A stretch of 64,000 nt of DNA from Calditrichota bacterium (lineage in GTDB: Bacteria > Calditrichota > Calditrichia > Calditrichales > J004): the NCBI GenBank assembly GCA_024277115.1, contig JAJRVW010000114.1, forward strand, positions 46,747 to 110,746. Reading direction: 5' to 3'. The notes under the pieces were generated by a model. The model ran no database searches, was not told the origin of the DNA, and was given only the letters and a program-made list of their open reading frames with translations. Positions 8,486-17,305 of this stretch are shown here, piece after piece. Position numbers and translations under genes: made by a program. Positions within the stretch are counted from its first letter, which is position 1. Each line of letters begins with the position of its first letter.

Positions 8486-10286
8486 ACTGGTCCTTCCAAT
8501 TTTCCTGCCCTTCCAATTTGGGTTGATCTTCTTTTAGGAGCACATAATTTCCCAGGACCAACACATCCATTTCCGTGCGCATAAAGCAGGTATAAGCCTG
8601 CGACGGCGATTCCACGATTGGCTCGCCACGCACATTAAACGAAGTGTTTACAATTACAGGACATCCCGTCTTTTTAAAGAAATTGGATATTAAAGCATGG
8701 TAACGGGGATTGGTTTTTTTATTGACCGTCTGGATACGCGCCGAGTAATCCACATGGGTCACCGCCGGAATCTCCGAACGGACAATATTCAGTTTTTCAA
8801 TGCCAAATAATTTTTCCTGTTGCGGGGTCATCTCTTTGAGCTTCTCTTTTTTTACGTTGGCCACTAAAAGCATATAAGGGCTCGGCCTGTCGATCTCAAA
8901 CCAATTACTTACTTCTTCTTCCAAAACAGAAGGGGCAAAAGGACGGAAACTTTCACGGTATTTTATTTTCAGGTTCATCTTTTTTTGCATTTCCGCAGAG
9001 CGTGCATCACCGATTATAGTGCGGTTGCCTAAAGCGCGCGGGCCAAACTCCATCCGTCCCTGAAACCAGCCGATCACCTTTCCGGCGATAATTTGATCGC
9101 TCACAAAATCGAAAAGCGCATCATCGGAAAGTTTTTGATACGTCGCATCCAGCCTGTTTAAAAATTCCTGAATTTCCGTCGATGAATACTGCGGGCCAAG
9201 ATAGGAACCCTTTTGCGTGTCCCCGGATAATGATTTTCGTGGATTGCCCAGGTGCTGATGATGAATAACCAACGCCGCCCCTAAAGCGCCGCCCGCATCC
9301 CCGGCAGCCGGTTGAATCCAAATATCATCAAAAATATTTTCACGCAACAGTTTGCCGTTGGCCACACAATTTAGCGCCACGCCACCGGCCAGGCATAGAT
9401 ATTTTTCGCCCGTTTCCTTTTTTACATGACGCGCCATACGCAGCACTATTTCCTCGGTAACATCCTGAACCGATCGGGCCAAATCCATTTCTCGCTGCGT
9501 TAACCCGCTTTCCGGCTTACGTGGCGGGCCGTCAAAAAGACGGTCCAGCTTGCCGCTCGTCATGCGCAATCCTGCCGGATAGCTAAAATAATCCATATTC
9601 ATGCGGAAGGAGCCATCTTCTTTTAAGTCGATCAGGTGATCATAAATAGTTTGGACATATTTGGGTTCGCCATAAGGGGCCAAACCCATCACCTTATATT
9701 CCCCCGAGTTTACTTTGAAGCCCGTAAAATAGGTAAACGCCGAATACAACAATCCCAAAGAATGCGGAAAGTCCATCTCGGCAAGTAGCTCAAGTTTGTT
9801 GCCGTTGCCCACACCATACGAGGATGTAGCCCACTCGCCCACACCATCGATGGTTAAAAAAGCAGCCTGTTCAAACGGTGAAGGATAGAAGGCCGAAGCG
9901 GCATGCGACTCATGATGCTCGGGAAAAAGGATTTCACCACCATAAGCCAGCTCTTTTTTTATCAGGTCGGGAATCCACAGTTTTTGCTTAAGCCACAATG
10001 GCATGGCTTTCACAAAAGAGGACAATCCCCAAGGGGCGTATTGCAAATAGGTTTCAAGAATCCGGTTAAATTTTATAAACGGTTTGTCATAAAAAGCGAT
10101 GTGATCAAGCTGATCGATGGTTAAACCGGCTTCCCTCAAACAATATTGAACCGCCTGTTTCGGGAAACGGTAATCATGCTTAATGCGTGAAAAACGCTCT
10201 TCCTGCGCCGCGGCGATTATTTCGCCATCCACCAGTAAAGCAGCGGCAGAATCGTGGTAGTAAGCGGATATTCCTAAAATTTTCAT
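8472..10286 (-). CDS. NodU/CmcH family carbamoyltransferase
   Basis: The product is 604 aa from ATG 10286, which gives the canonical beginning MKILGISAYYHDSAAAL; the frame is open to 10328. The N-terminal TsaD/Kae1-like domain carries HHESHAASAFYPSPF and LTIDGVGEW (metal and nucleotide binding), with CLAGGVALNCVANGKL further on. The C-terminal domain has WFQGRMEFGPRALGNRTI, typical of carbamoyltransferases that use carbamoyl phosphate and ATP to O-carbamoylate a small molecule or glycan. The substrate is unknown; the linkage to SxtJ and DUF5989 membrane proteins in many genomes suggests an envelope or exported product. Confidence 0.93.
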   Translation of the reverse strand: MKILGISAYYHDSAAALLVDGEIIAAAQEERFSRIKHDYRFPKQAVQYCLREAGLTIDQLDHIAFYDKPFIKFNRILETYLQYAPWGLSSFVKAMPLWLKQKLWIPDLIKKELAYGGEILFPEHHESHAASAFYPSPFEQAAFLTIDGVGEWATSSYGVGNGNKLELLAEMDFPHSLGLLYSAFTYFTGFKVNSGEYKVMGLAPYGEPKYVQTIYDHLIDLKEDGSFRMNMDYFSYPAGLRMTSGKLDRLFDGPPRKPESGLTQREMDLARSVQDVTEEIVLRMARHVKKETGEKYLCLAGGVALNCVANGKLLRENIFDDIWIQPAAGDAGGALGAALVIHHQHLGNPRKSLSGDTQKGSYLGPQYSSTEIQEFLNRLDATYQKLSDDALFDFVSDQIIAGKVIGWFQGRMEFGPRALGNRTIIGDARSAEMQKKMNLKIKYRESFRPFAPSVLEEEVSNWFEIDRPSPYMLLVANVKKEKLKEMTPQQEKLFGIEKLNIVRSEIPAVTHVDYSARIQTVNKKTNPRYHALISNFFKKTGCPVIVNTSFNVRGEPIVESPSQAYTCFMRTEMDVLVLGNYVLLKEDQPKLEGQENWKDQYELD

Positions 10287-10302
10287 TTGCGGGTTGGTTC
10301 TC

Positions 10303-11046
10303 TCAGGCTTGTGAATTTTGGGCGGCATCTTCGATTAATTCTTCGGCAAGTTCTTTGCCCAAATAGCGGTCAATCATGCCATGGCCCAGATAAATAAGCG
10401 GTGTGATCAACACAGCGATCAGTACTTTATAACTGTAGTTGGTGATGGCAAAGCCCAAAAATTGTGAAAAAGTAATTTTGCCGGGCAGGTAGAAAGCAAT
10501 CCCTAAAATTATTATGCTGTCGATAAGTTGCGAAACAATCGTCGAGCCTGTTGCGCGCGCCCACAACATTTTGCCGCCGGTCTTTTTACGGAATAGATGG
10601 AAAACCATCACATCCACCATTTGGCTTACCACAAAAGCAATTATTGACCCAACGATGATCCACATGGATTGGCCAAGCACTTGTTTGTAGGCTACGTCTG
10701 TTACCGGGGAAATACCTTCCGCCGCTGCCGGGATCATGGTTACAAAAATGATGACAAAAACGTACAAGATTAGCACGACGGCGATATTTGTTATTTGGCG
10801 TACACCACGTTTTCCAAAATACTCGTTGATTAAATCGGTGGATAAAAAGACAATTGGCCAGGGGAAAACACCCACGCTTAAAATAAACGGGCCGACCTGT
10901 GTTTCAAATAATCCAAGATTGAGCAGGAAGCTAAAAGAGGGGTCGCCAAGCACGATTAATTTGCCGCCAATAATTTCTGCTATGATGGCATTGGCCACAA
11001 AAAATGTAGCCAGGAACAGGAATAATTTTTCTTTTTTTGATTTCAT
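10303..11046 (-). CDS. Queuosine precursor transporter (YhhQ/VUT family)
   Basis: The product is about 247 aa from ATG 11046, where the hydrophobic protein begins (MKSKKEKLFLFLATFF); the frame is open to 11151 but the extra N-terminus looks unlike the family. Six or so membrane helices are predicted. Family motifs include FPWPIVFLSTDLINEYFGK, VSQMVDVMVFHLFRK and STIVSQLIDSIIILG. Members import preQ0/preQ1-type bases for queuosine tRNA modification. It is transcribed just ahead of the carbamoyltransferase, with about 16 bases between stop and the preferred start. It diverges from the peroxiredoxin gene. Confidence 0.9.
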   Translation of the reverse strand: MKSKKEKLFLFLATFFVANAIIAEIIGGKLIVLGDPSFSFLLNLGLFETQVGPFILSVGVFPWPIVFLSTDLINEYFGKRGVRQITNIAVVLILYVFVIIFVTMIPAAAEGISPVTDVAYKQVLGQSMWIIVGSIIAFVVSQMVDVMVFHLFRKKTGGKMLWARATGSTIVSQLIDSIIILGIAFYLPGKITFSQFLGFAITNYSYKVLIAVLITPLIYLGHGMIDRYLGKELAEELIEDAAQNSQA

Positions 11047-11266
11047 TTCGTTTAGGGCATTAAGTTTGAAAGGGCAAAATAATTTTTCTTTCGGAATAAT
11101 CCAAGTTATTCTTTTAGACCTGGCAGGTTTCATCATCCCGCTCTCGCGCATTTAAAACAGATGCCATCGTTCCAAGTGACGGAACCCGTCTTTACCCGGT
11201 AAGTCTTATTTGCCCCGAATAAAAAATCTGTGTAATTATACACACACTTTAATATTGGAGAAAAGA

Positions 11267-11731
11267 ATGCTCGAAACAGGAACAGCTGCCCCGGATTTTA
11301 ACTTACCCGACCAAGACGGCAACAAACAATCCTTGTCATCACGAAGAGGGAAATGGGTCGTTTTATACTTCTATCCGAAAGATATGACGCCCGGATGTAC
11401 AACCGAGGCTTGTAATTTTAACGACACTTTGCCGGACTTTAAAAACTTGAATACCGAAATTATTGGCATCAGTAAAGACTCTGTTGTACGACACCGTAAA
11501 TTTGCAGATAAATACAATTTGGGTTTTACCCTTGTTAGCGATGAAGACAGCGCTGTGTGCGAAGCTTATGGCGTATGGCAGTTAAAAAAGAATTATGGAA
11601 AAGAATATATGGGCATTGTCCGTTCCACTTTTATAATCGATCCTGATGGAAAAATCGCTAAGGTTTACCCCAAGGTAAAAGTGAAAGAACATCATCTTGA
11701 TGTTCAGGAAGCTTTGAAAGAATTAATATAA
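11267..11731 (+). CDS. bcp: Thioredoxin-dependent peroxiredoxin, BCP/PrxQ type
   Basis: The product is 154 aa. ATG 11267 is preferred over the upstream ATG at 11210 because it has a GGAG site and gives the normal family start (GTAAPDFNLPDQDG). The peroxidatic Cys44 and resolving Cys49 lie in MTPGCTTEACNF, the five-residue spacing of atypical two-Cys PrxQ enzymes. RSTFIIDPDGKI near the C-terminus is also characteristic. It reduces hydroperoxides in the cytoplasm using thioredoxin. It stands alone: divergent from the queuosine transporter and followed by a palindromic repeat that may end transcription. Confidence 0.95.
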   Translation: MLETGTAAPDFNLPDQDGNKQSLSSRRGKWVVLYFYPKDMTPGCTTEACNFNDTLPDFKNLNTEIIGISKDSVVRHRKFADKYNLGFTLVSDEDSAVCEAYGVWQLKKNYGKEYMGIVRSTFIIDPDGKIAKVYPKVKVKEHHLDVQEALKELI

Positions 11732-11738
11732 AGTTTTA

Positions 11739-11768
11739 GACCGTCCAGGTTTTATAAACCTGGAGGGT
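11739..11768. repeat. Palindromic intergenic repeat (CCAGGTTT family), copy 1
   Basis: The arms TCCAGGTTT and AAACCTGGA flank a TATA-like centre, with GACC/GGGT extensions outside. It lies 7 bases after the peroxiredoxin stop and 11 bases before the convergent TfoX-domain gene's stop, so it could serve as a bidirectional stem-loop. Related palindromes occur at 43440, 44751, 52205, 52403 and 63626. Confidence 0.75.
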
Positions 11769-11779
11769 ATTCAAAAAGA

Positions 11780-12115
11780 CTACTTCTTTTTCTTTCTCAC
11801 AGCTGCCTCAAAACCAAGTTGTGCCCAACGGGCCATTTCATCGCTGTTGTCCAAGGCTTCATCTGCTACTTGATAATAGGACATGGCAACGGATTTCGCG
11901 CCCTTTTCATACATAAAAGGGCCAAGGCCTTTGCGCTCAAACTCGAAGCGGTTAAAATCATCTACTTTTAAATAAAGTACGTCATCGGCCACCAGCCCAA
12001 ACATCAGGCCGTCTTTATAAATCCCATAACCGCCAAACATTGCCCGTGATTTAACATCCCCAAAAGGCTCCATTAGTTCCAGAATATAATCTGTAAATGC
12101 ATTGGGCTTCGCCAT
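11780..12115 (-). CDS. TfoX N-terminal domain protein
   Basis: The product is 111 aa from ATG 12115, which has a strong GGAGG site five bases upstream; the ORF opens at 12127 but that start lacks one. It matches the TfoX/Sxy N-terminal domain: SRAMFGGYGIYKDGLMFGL, then VLYLKVDD, then PFMYE and VAMSYYQVAD. Only this one domain is present; the C-terminal helix-hairpin domain of the competence regulator Sxy is absent. Single-domain versions are common and their role is unclear. It ends in a basic KKKK tail. Confidence 0.88.
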   Translation of the reverse strand: MAKPNAFTDYILELMEPFGDVKSRAMFGGYGIYKDGLMFGLVADDVLYLKVDDFNRFEFERKGLGPFMYEKGAKSVAMSYYQVADEALDNSDEMARWAQLGFEAAVRKKKK

Positions 12116-12331
12116 CACCACCTCCATAAAAAAATAAAAAAAGTAAAAGATCGTTGTTTTATTCCGAACAAAAATTAATTAAAATTGTGCCAGGCATTGG
12201 AATGCAACCCGTATTTGAACCCTTTATTAAAATGTATGAAAGAAACCTTCAGAAAAAAAACTACACTTTTTTCCCACAAAATCCAGATATTGTATTATTA
12301 AAACAAGTCCAAATAACATCGGTAAAGGAAA

Positions 12332-13180
12332 ATGATCCGCAAAACTTTTCATATCCAAAATAAATCCAACGAGCCCATACATATTGACCTTCGCCATCGT
12401 GAAGACGCGCATGAATCGCCCACTGTGATAATCGTGCATGGTTTTAAAGGTTTTAAAAACTGGGGATTTTTCCCTGACCTGGCCGACCGGCTTACCCTGG
12501 CAGGCTATGTTACAATCACGCCAAATTTTTCCCGCAACGGGATTGGATATGATTATAACACCTTTGAGCATCTTGATAAATTTGCTGAAAACACACACTC
12601 CCATGAAATGGAAGATTTACAGCTTATAATCGATCAAATCAAAGAAGAAAAAATAGGCAAACGGGTGATCGACATTGAGCGGCTTGCCCTCCTGGGCCAT
12701 AGCCGTGGCGGCGGAACAGCCATTTTAAAGGCGGCCGAGCTTGAAGAGGATATAAAATGCCTGGTTACCTGGGCTGCCGTTTCTACATTTTTCCGTTATA
12801 GCGATCAGCAAATCAAGCAATGGGAAAAGAAGGGATTTATTGAGATTGAAAACGGGCGCACCAAACAAATGATGCGTATGAATAAAACATACTGGGACGA
12901 TCTGAACAAAAACAAGAAGCTGTTTAACATTGAAAAGGCCGCCGAAAATTTGGTAAACCCATCCCTTTTTATCCACGGACAAAACGACGAAACGGTTTCT
13001 TTTAAAGATGGCGAACTATTGCATGAAAAATGCGGGGCTTATGTAAAACGGCTGGAGCTAATCGAAAAGGCCGGCCATACTTTTGGCATTCCCCATCCGC
13101 TCGAAAAACCTACCGAGGAATATTTAACCGCCGTAGAATTAACGGAACACTTTCTCGATAATTACCTCAATGTTTTGTAG
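12332..13180 (+). CDS. Alpha/beta hydrolase (dienelactone-hydrolase/acyl-peptidase-like)
   Basis: The product is 282 aa with no signal peptide, so presumably cytoplasmic. The alpha/beta-hydrolase elements are IIVHGFKGFKNWGFF (oxyanion region), LLGHSRGGG with nucleophile Ser124, HGQNDETV with Asp219 and KAGHTFG with His249. A cap of about 60 residues lies between Ser and Asp. The natural substrate cannot be told from sequence. The start has AAAGGA immediately upstream. The preceding 216-base gap holds no other gene that I can support. Confidence 0.88.
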   Translation: MIRKTFHIQNKSNEPIHIDLRHREDAHESPTVIIVHGFKGFKNWGFFPDLADRLTLAGYVTITPNFSRNGIGYDYNTFEHLDKFAENTHSHEMEDLQLIIDQIKEEKIGKRVIDIERLALLGHSRGGGTAILKAAELEEDIKCLVTWAAVSTFFRYSDQQIKQWEKKGFIEIENGRTKQMMRMNKTYWDDLNKNKKLFNIEKAAENLVNPSLFIHGQNDETVSFKDGELLHEKCGAYVKRLELIEKAGHTFGIPHPLEKPTEEYLTAVELTEHFLDNYLNVL

Positions 13181-13208
13181 CTTCCATGTTCTGAATATTT
13201 TTTTAGTT

Positions 13209-13278
13209 GTCATTCCGTAGGAATTTTTATCGAAAAAAAGATGTATTTCCTGCCGGGAAAGGATTCTTACAGAATGAC
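13209..13278. repeat. GTCATTC-type inverted repeat
   Basis: The left arm begins GTCATTCCGTAGGAAT and the right arm ends GATTCTTACAGAATGAC, so the arms pair with a few mismatches around about 35 bases. Related GTCATTC/GAATGAC sequences occur at 24781-25040 and near 63845. This is a dispersed non-coding element between two plus-strand genes; mobility is not shown. Confidence 0.6.
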
Positions 13279-13325
13279 ACTGGTTTCTTTTCTAATTAAA
13301 AAATTTACCGTATTGGAGCTTAACA

Positions 13326-14174
13326 ATGAAAATTGCCAACTACGAAATTTCCATTATTGAAACCGGTTATGTAAGCCTGGATGGCGGCGCTATGTTTGGC
13401 GTAGTGCCCAAAACCATCTGGAACCGCAGCAACCCTGCCGATGATTTAAACCGCATTATTTTGGCCATGCGCCTGATGTTGATAAAATCGGATGATAAAT
13501 TAATACTTGTGGATACGGGCGTGGGCAAGAAAATGAGTGAAAAACTTTCCAAGATTTATAATATCGACCATAGTAAATATAATCTGGAAAATGGCCTGGC
13601 CGGAAAAAACATTAAGCCGGAAGAGATTACGGATATTATCGTGACGCACATGCATTTTGACCATATTGGCGGGGCGACGTACCGTGATGAAAAAAATGAA
13701 CTGCAACTCACATTCCCAAATGCTGTCCACCATGTACAGAAAAAACACTGGAACTGGGCGATGAACCCATCGGAAAAAGACGGCGCCAGTTTTATGAAAG
13801 AAAATTATGTTCCGATTAAGGACGAGGGGAAATTAAATTTAATCGATGGCCCCGGTGAGTTATTTCCAAATATAGAGATGGTTATTTTAAACGGCCACAC
13901 CCCTTTTATGCAAGCGCCCAAAATTAACGATGATAGGGATATTCTTTTTTATTGTGCCGATTTATTTCCAACGGCGACCCATATTCCCCTGCCATACATA
14001 ATGGGCTATGATGTTGAGCCGATGAAAACCCTGGCCGAGAAAAAAGACATCCTGCCCAGAGCGGCCGATGAAAACTGGACGCTTTTATTTGAACATGACC
14101 CCGCGCATATAACAGGAAAAGTAGAGCGAACTGAACGGGGTTTTAAATTCGGTCAAGGTGATCAGGCTTTATAA
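13326..14174 (+). CDS. MBL fold metallo-hydrolase (lactonase-like)
   Basis: The product is 282 aa. The metallo-beta-lactamase motif THMHFDHIGG supplies His108, His110, Asp112 and His113. Later ligands are probably in NGHTPFM and YCADLFPTATH. The overall plan, with an N-terminal strand region followed by LVDTGVGKKM, resembles lactonase/quorum-quenching-type members, but substrate cannot be assigned. GGAG precedes the start. The stop abuts the stop of the convergent M61 peptidase gene with no intervening base. Confidence 0.87.
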   Translation: MKIANYEISIIETGYVSLDGGAMFGVVPKTIWNRSNPADDLNRIILAMRLMLIKSDDKLILVDTGVGKKMSEKLSKIYNIDHSKYNLENGLAGKNIKPEEITDIIVTHMHFDHIGGATYRDEKNELQLTFPNAVHHVQKKHWNWAMNPSEKDGASFMKENYVPIKDEGKLNLIDGPGELFPNIEMVILNGHTPFMQAPKINDDRDILFYCADLFPTATHIPLPYIMGYDVEPMKTLAEKKDILPRAADENWTLLFEHDPAHITGKVERTERGFKFGQGDQAL

Positions 14175-15998
14175 TTACAGGTTTTTTAGCCAGGCTTCGC
14201 GCAGGGCAAGCTGTTCTTCCGTTGGGTTTTCCATAACTTCAAAATGATGTTTTTCCACCTTATCGCGCGTAAATTTTGTAACGGTAAATGTTTTCTCCTC
14301 GCCATCACGCTCAATGGTGAGCTCAAATGTTTCGCCCGGATCCAGTTTGTTCATATCGTTAAAAACCTTTCTTACGCTGCCGATAGAAATTTTTTCACCA
14401 TTTACACCTGCCAGCTTATCACCGTTTTGTAAACCCAAATTTATATTTACAGAATCCAGTTTCTCCAGATAAAGAGCCTCGTTTTTATACGTGATGCCCA
14501 AACCTGCAGTTGTATCTATTTTACCGGAGCTATACGTTTCTGAATAAGCAATGCCAATCTTATTAGAATATTCTGCAAGCGGAAGCGGCTCGGCCTTTTT
14601 AATATATTTGTTAAAAAAGCCATCTATTTCCGGATATGTAAAAGTGGTAAATATTTCAAAGAACCTTTCTTCTTCAAACGGTTTTTCCGGGCCATATTTT
14701 GCAGCCAGCTCATTTATAACTTCACGCAGTCCCCGTTTCCCGCCGGAAAGCTCCAAAAGCCTGATATCCAGCAAGCCGGCCACAATAGCCCCACGGGCAT
14801 AGATATTGCCATACTCTTTTTGTCCCGCAACGCTAAAAGATTTTTTACTTAATTCCAGCAAGCTATAGTCCTGCGTATAGCGGTCATTGGCAATTAGTTT
14901 TTTACTCATCTGTCCCAGATATGTTTTTAGGTCAACCAGGCCGGCGCGCATTTGCATAATTTTTGCCGCCCACTCGGTCGTCCCTTCATAAAGCCATAAA
15001 TGGTTGGAAGGATGAGGTTTTACAAAATTGAAATTTTCAACCAGTTCACTATGGATTTGCAGCGGCGTTATGATATGAAAAAATTCATGGGCCATTGTAC
15101 TTTTTATACCCCGTTTTAACAAGGTCTCGATGGGCGCTTCCGGAAATGCATAAATCGAGCTGTAATTATGCTCCCACGCCCCGGCGCCAAAGTGTTGTTT
15201 GTTTTCAAAATGAAACAGAAATGTATAGCGATCCACTGGCAAACCATTGGTAAAATCGGCGGCGGCATGCAAAACATCATCAACACCTTTTAAGATTTCA
15301 TCAGCCTGAACCATATCATTTGCAGAATAAGAATAAACTTCTATTTGGCTACCGCTCACATCAATAGCGGCTTTCGATAAACGGCCAAGCAAGATGGGCG
15401 AATCAACAATATGGTCATAGTCTTTGGCGAAGTAGAACCCATCCGGGCCTTTTGAAAGCGCCGTGCCGACAAGCCATTCTTTAGGATAAAGAAGTTTCAC
15501 TTTTAAAGGCCTTTTCTGCATTCCCGTGGGATAGCCAAAAACGGCCTGTCCATTTATCAAGGCATGGTCTTTTTCCAGCGATGTGCCGCACATTACATAC
15601 ACGCTGTTGGAGTCGACATGTGTATCCCATGTTTCGGCGATGCTGTATTGAATTAGAACAACTTTTTCAGGATAAGAAATCTGCCATTGGTTGGTAGAAA
15701 TGTGTTTGGTGGCGATTGTGTCCCCGGCCAGATCATAGGCTACAAAACTTTTTACAAAACGGCCCATGTCCATTGTACGATACGTACCCGGTGCCGTTGA
15801 GGCAAATTGGTAAATTGCATTTTCTTTTTTCAGGTTATTTACAAAAAGGTTTACATGAAAGTTGTCATCGTCCCGGTTATTAAGGTCAACCTCGTAAACC
15901 AGATCGACAGAGCTTAGTTCTTTTGCCCTGCTTATCAGCGAAGGCGTACAGGATGTGAAAAAGAGGAAAAGACTGAAAAGGAGAATAATATATTTCAT
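14175..15998 (-). CDS. M61 family metallopeptidase lipoprotein with PDZ domain
   Basis: The product is 607 aa. The N-terminus is a lipoprotein signal (MKYIILLFSLFLFFTSC, Cys17). The M61 glycyl-aminopeptidase-like core has the zinc motif AHEFFHIITP (first His about residue 304) and the downstream LYEGTTEW supplying the third ligand. A PDZ-like module occupies about residues 470-580 (GLGITYKN, then LQNGDKLAGVNGEKI, then FELTIERDGEE). M61 enzymes of this layout are exported peptidases anchored in the envelope, possibly in protein quality control. It is monocistronic as far as seen, downstream of the BI-1 gene on the same strand. Confidence 0.9.
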   Translation of the reverse strand: MKYIILLFSLFLFFTSCTPSLISRAKELSSVDLVYEVDLNNRDDDNFHVNLFVNNLKKENAIYQFASTAPGTYRTMDMGRFVKSFVAYDLAGDTIATKHISTNQWQISYPEKVVLIQYSIAETWDTHVDSNSVYVMCGTSLEKDHALINGQAVFGYPTGMQKRPLKVKLLYPKEWLVGTALSKGPDGFYFAKDYDHIVDSPILLGRLSKAAIDVSGSQIEVYSYSANDMVQADEILKGVDDVLHAAADFTNGLPVDRYTFLFHFENKQHFGAGAWEHNYSSIYAFPEAPIETLLKRGIKSTMAHEFFHIITPLQIHSELVENFNFVKPHPSNHLWLYEGTTEWAAKIMQMRAGLVDLKTYLGQMSKKLIANDRYTQDYSLLELSKKSFSVAGQKEYGNIYARGAIVAGLLDIRLLELSGGKRGLREVINELAAKYGPEKPFEEERFFEIFTTFTYPEIDGFFNKYIKKAEPLPLAEYSNKIGIAYSETYSSGKIDTTAGLGITYKNEALYLEKLDSVNINLGLQNGDKLAGVNGEKISIGSVRKVFNDMNKLDPGETFELTIERDGEEKTFTVTKFTRDKVEKHHFEVMENPTEEQLALREAWLKNL

Positions 15999-16077
15999 AA
16001 AAAACCTTTTTAAAGTGAATTAACTATTGACAAAAACCTACGGTCACGCAGAAAATTGGTTGCAAAATTATATCTGA

Positions 16078-16113
16078 GGCAGGAAGAATTGAAATAATAA
16101 ATTCCTTCTGCCT
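16078..16113. repeat. Imperfect stem-loop between BI-1 and M61 genes
   Basis: GGCAGGAAGAATT and AATTCCTTCTGCC form an imperfect inverted repeat with an A/T loop. It lies after the BI-1 gene on the minus strand. It lacks a long T-tract, so it is at best a weak terminator or an RNA-stabilising hairpin. Confidence 0.4.
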
Positions 16114-16160
16114 GCCAATCGGCACACAGAAGGATTTAAGTTTTGTTACGTTTTTACAAA

Positions 16161-16892
16161 TTATCGGCGCATTTTAGAAAGCAATCTTAGGATTTCGATA
16201 TACAGCCAAACAAGTGTTACCATCAAACCAAAAGAAGCATACCATTCCATATATTTTGGCGCGCCTTTGTTTACGCCACTCTCAATAAAATCAAAATCCA
16301 ACACAAGGTTCATAGCCGCGACGGCAATTACCACCAGGCTGAAGATAATCCCGAAAAGCCCGCCTTCGTGAATAAACGGCATATTGATACCAAACATGCC
16401 CAAAACAAAACTAAGCATATAAACCACAAAAATACCACCGGTCGCAGAAACCACCATCAGTTTAAAATTTTCTGTGACCTGTATTAGCCCGGAACGGTAA
16501 GCTACCAGTAAACTGAAAAACACGGCAAATGTTAAAGAGACTGCCTGAATAACAATGCCCGGATAGCGTGATTCCAAAAAAGCAGAAATCCCACCAAGCG
16601 CCAGGCCTTCTAAAAGCGCATAAACCGGAGCGGTAATGTTGGCAATATTTGGTTTAAAGGTGGTAACTACGGCCGCCACCAAACCACCAATTATTCCAAC
16701 CCACATATAGCCGGATACGCTGGCATAATTCAGTGAATCAAAAAACTTGTCCCACACCCAATAGGCGCTTACAAGCAACAGCCCTAAAAGAATGGCCGAT
16801 TTATTTACAACACCATCGATGGTCATCCGTTCGGCACCGACAGCCGTTACGTTAAACGATTTATCCGTTAATACCGGATTTCCTGTTCTCAT
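16161..16892 (-). CDS. Bax inhibitor-1/YccA family membrane protein
   Basis: The product is 243 aa. It begins with the typical bacterial leader RTGNPVLTDKSF and then has seven transmembrane segments, ending with YASFGLMVTLVWLYIEILRLL, the conserved BI-1 C-terminal region. The start at 16892 has GGAGG seven bases upstream. Bacterial BI-1 homologues act as calcium leak or stress-related membrane proteins; no specific role can be derived here. It follows the holin-like gene on the same strand after a gap of about 70 bases. Confidence 0.92.
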   Translation of the reverse strand: MRTGNPVLTDKSFNVTAVGAERMTIDGVVNKSAILLGLLLVSAYWVWDKFFDSLNYASVSGYMWVGIIGGLVAAVVTTFKPNIANITAPVYALLEGLALGGISAFLESRYPGIVIQAVSLTFAVFFSLLVAYRSGLIQVTENFKLMVVSATGGIFVVYMLSFVLGMFGINMPFIHEGGLFGIIFSLVVIAVAAMNLVLDFDFIESGVNKGAPKYMEWYASFGLMVTLVWLYIEILRLLSKMRR

Positions 16893-16963
16893 TTTTAATC
16901 CTCCAATTTTTATTTTTTAAAATCATTTCAGGGATTATAATCCCCAAAACCCATCTTGTTTCA

Positions 16964-17305
16964 TTAATCTTTCAAAATGCTGCTTAACACAATACTGATC
17001 ACACTTATAAAAAGCGATGCCAGGATTGCCGTACCAAAACCATTTACCACAAAACTGTCTACCCAATAATCTGCCATTTTTAAAATAACCGCGTTGATAA
17101 CTACTGTAAACAAGCCAAGAGATAGAAGGTTTATGGGTAAAGTAAAAATCACTAAAACCGGTTTAATGAACGCATTTAACAGGCCAAAAACAATTGCCGT
17201 TATGATTAAAGCGTTGGTGTCCTGAAACCAAACATCCTGAAAAATTTTGTCCACAAACCAGAGAGAGGCCATATTTATAAAAACTCTAAGAAGTATATTA
17301 CGCAT
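16964..17305 (-). CDS. Phage holin family 4-type small membrane protein (YvlD-like)
   Basis: The product is 113 aa with about four transmembrane helices. Family features are the N-terminal LLRVFINMASLWFVD, the GLLNAFIKPVLVIFTLPINLLSLGLF stretch (given here in part) and a C-terminal hydrophobic helix. Despite the family name these are chromosomal envelope proteins, not phage lysis genes, and there is no phage context here. The start overlaps the last eight bases of the enzyme I gene and has AAGGTG upstream, so it is co-transcribed with it. Confidence 0.88.
   Translation of the reverse strand: MRNILLRVFINMASLWFVDKIFQDVWFQDTNALIITAIVFGLLNAFIKPVLVIFTLPINLLSLGLFTVVINAVILKMADYWVDSFVVNGFGTAILASLFISVISIVLSSILKD

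Noticed and set aside
16964..17305. Prophage remnant suggested by the holin-family protein
   Set aside because: No other phage genes nearby; the family is chromosomal and cotranscribed with ptsI.
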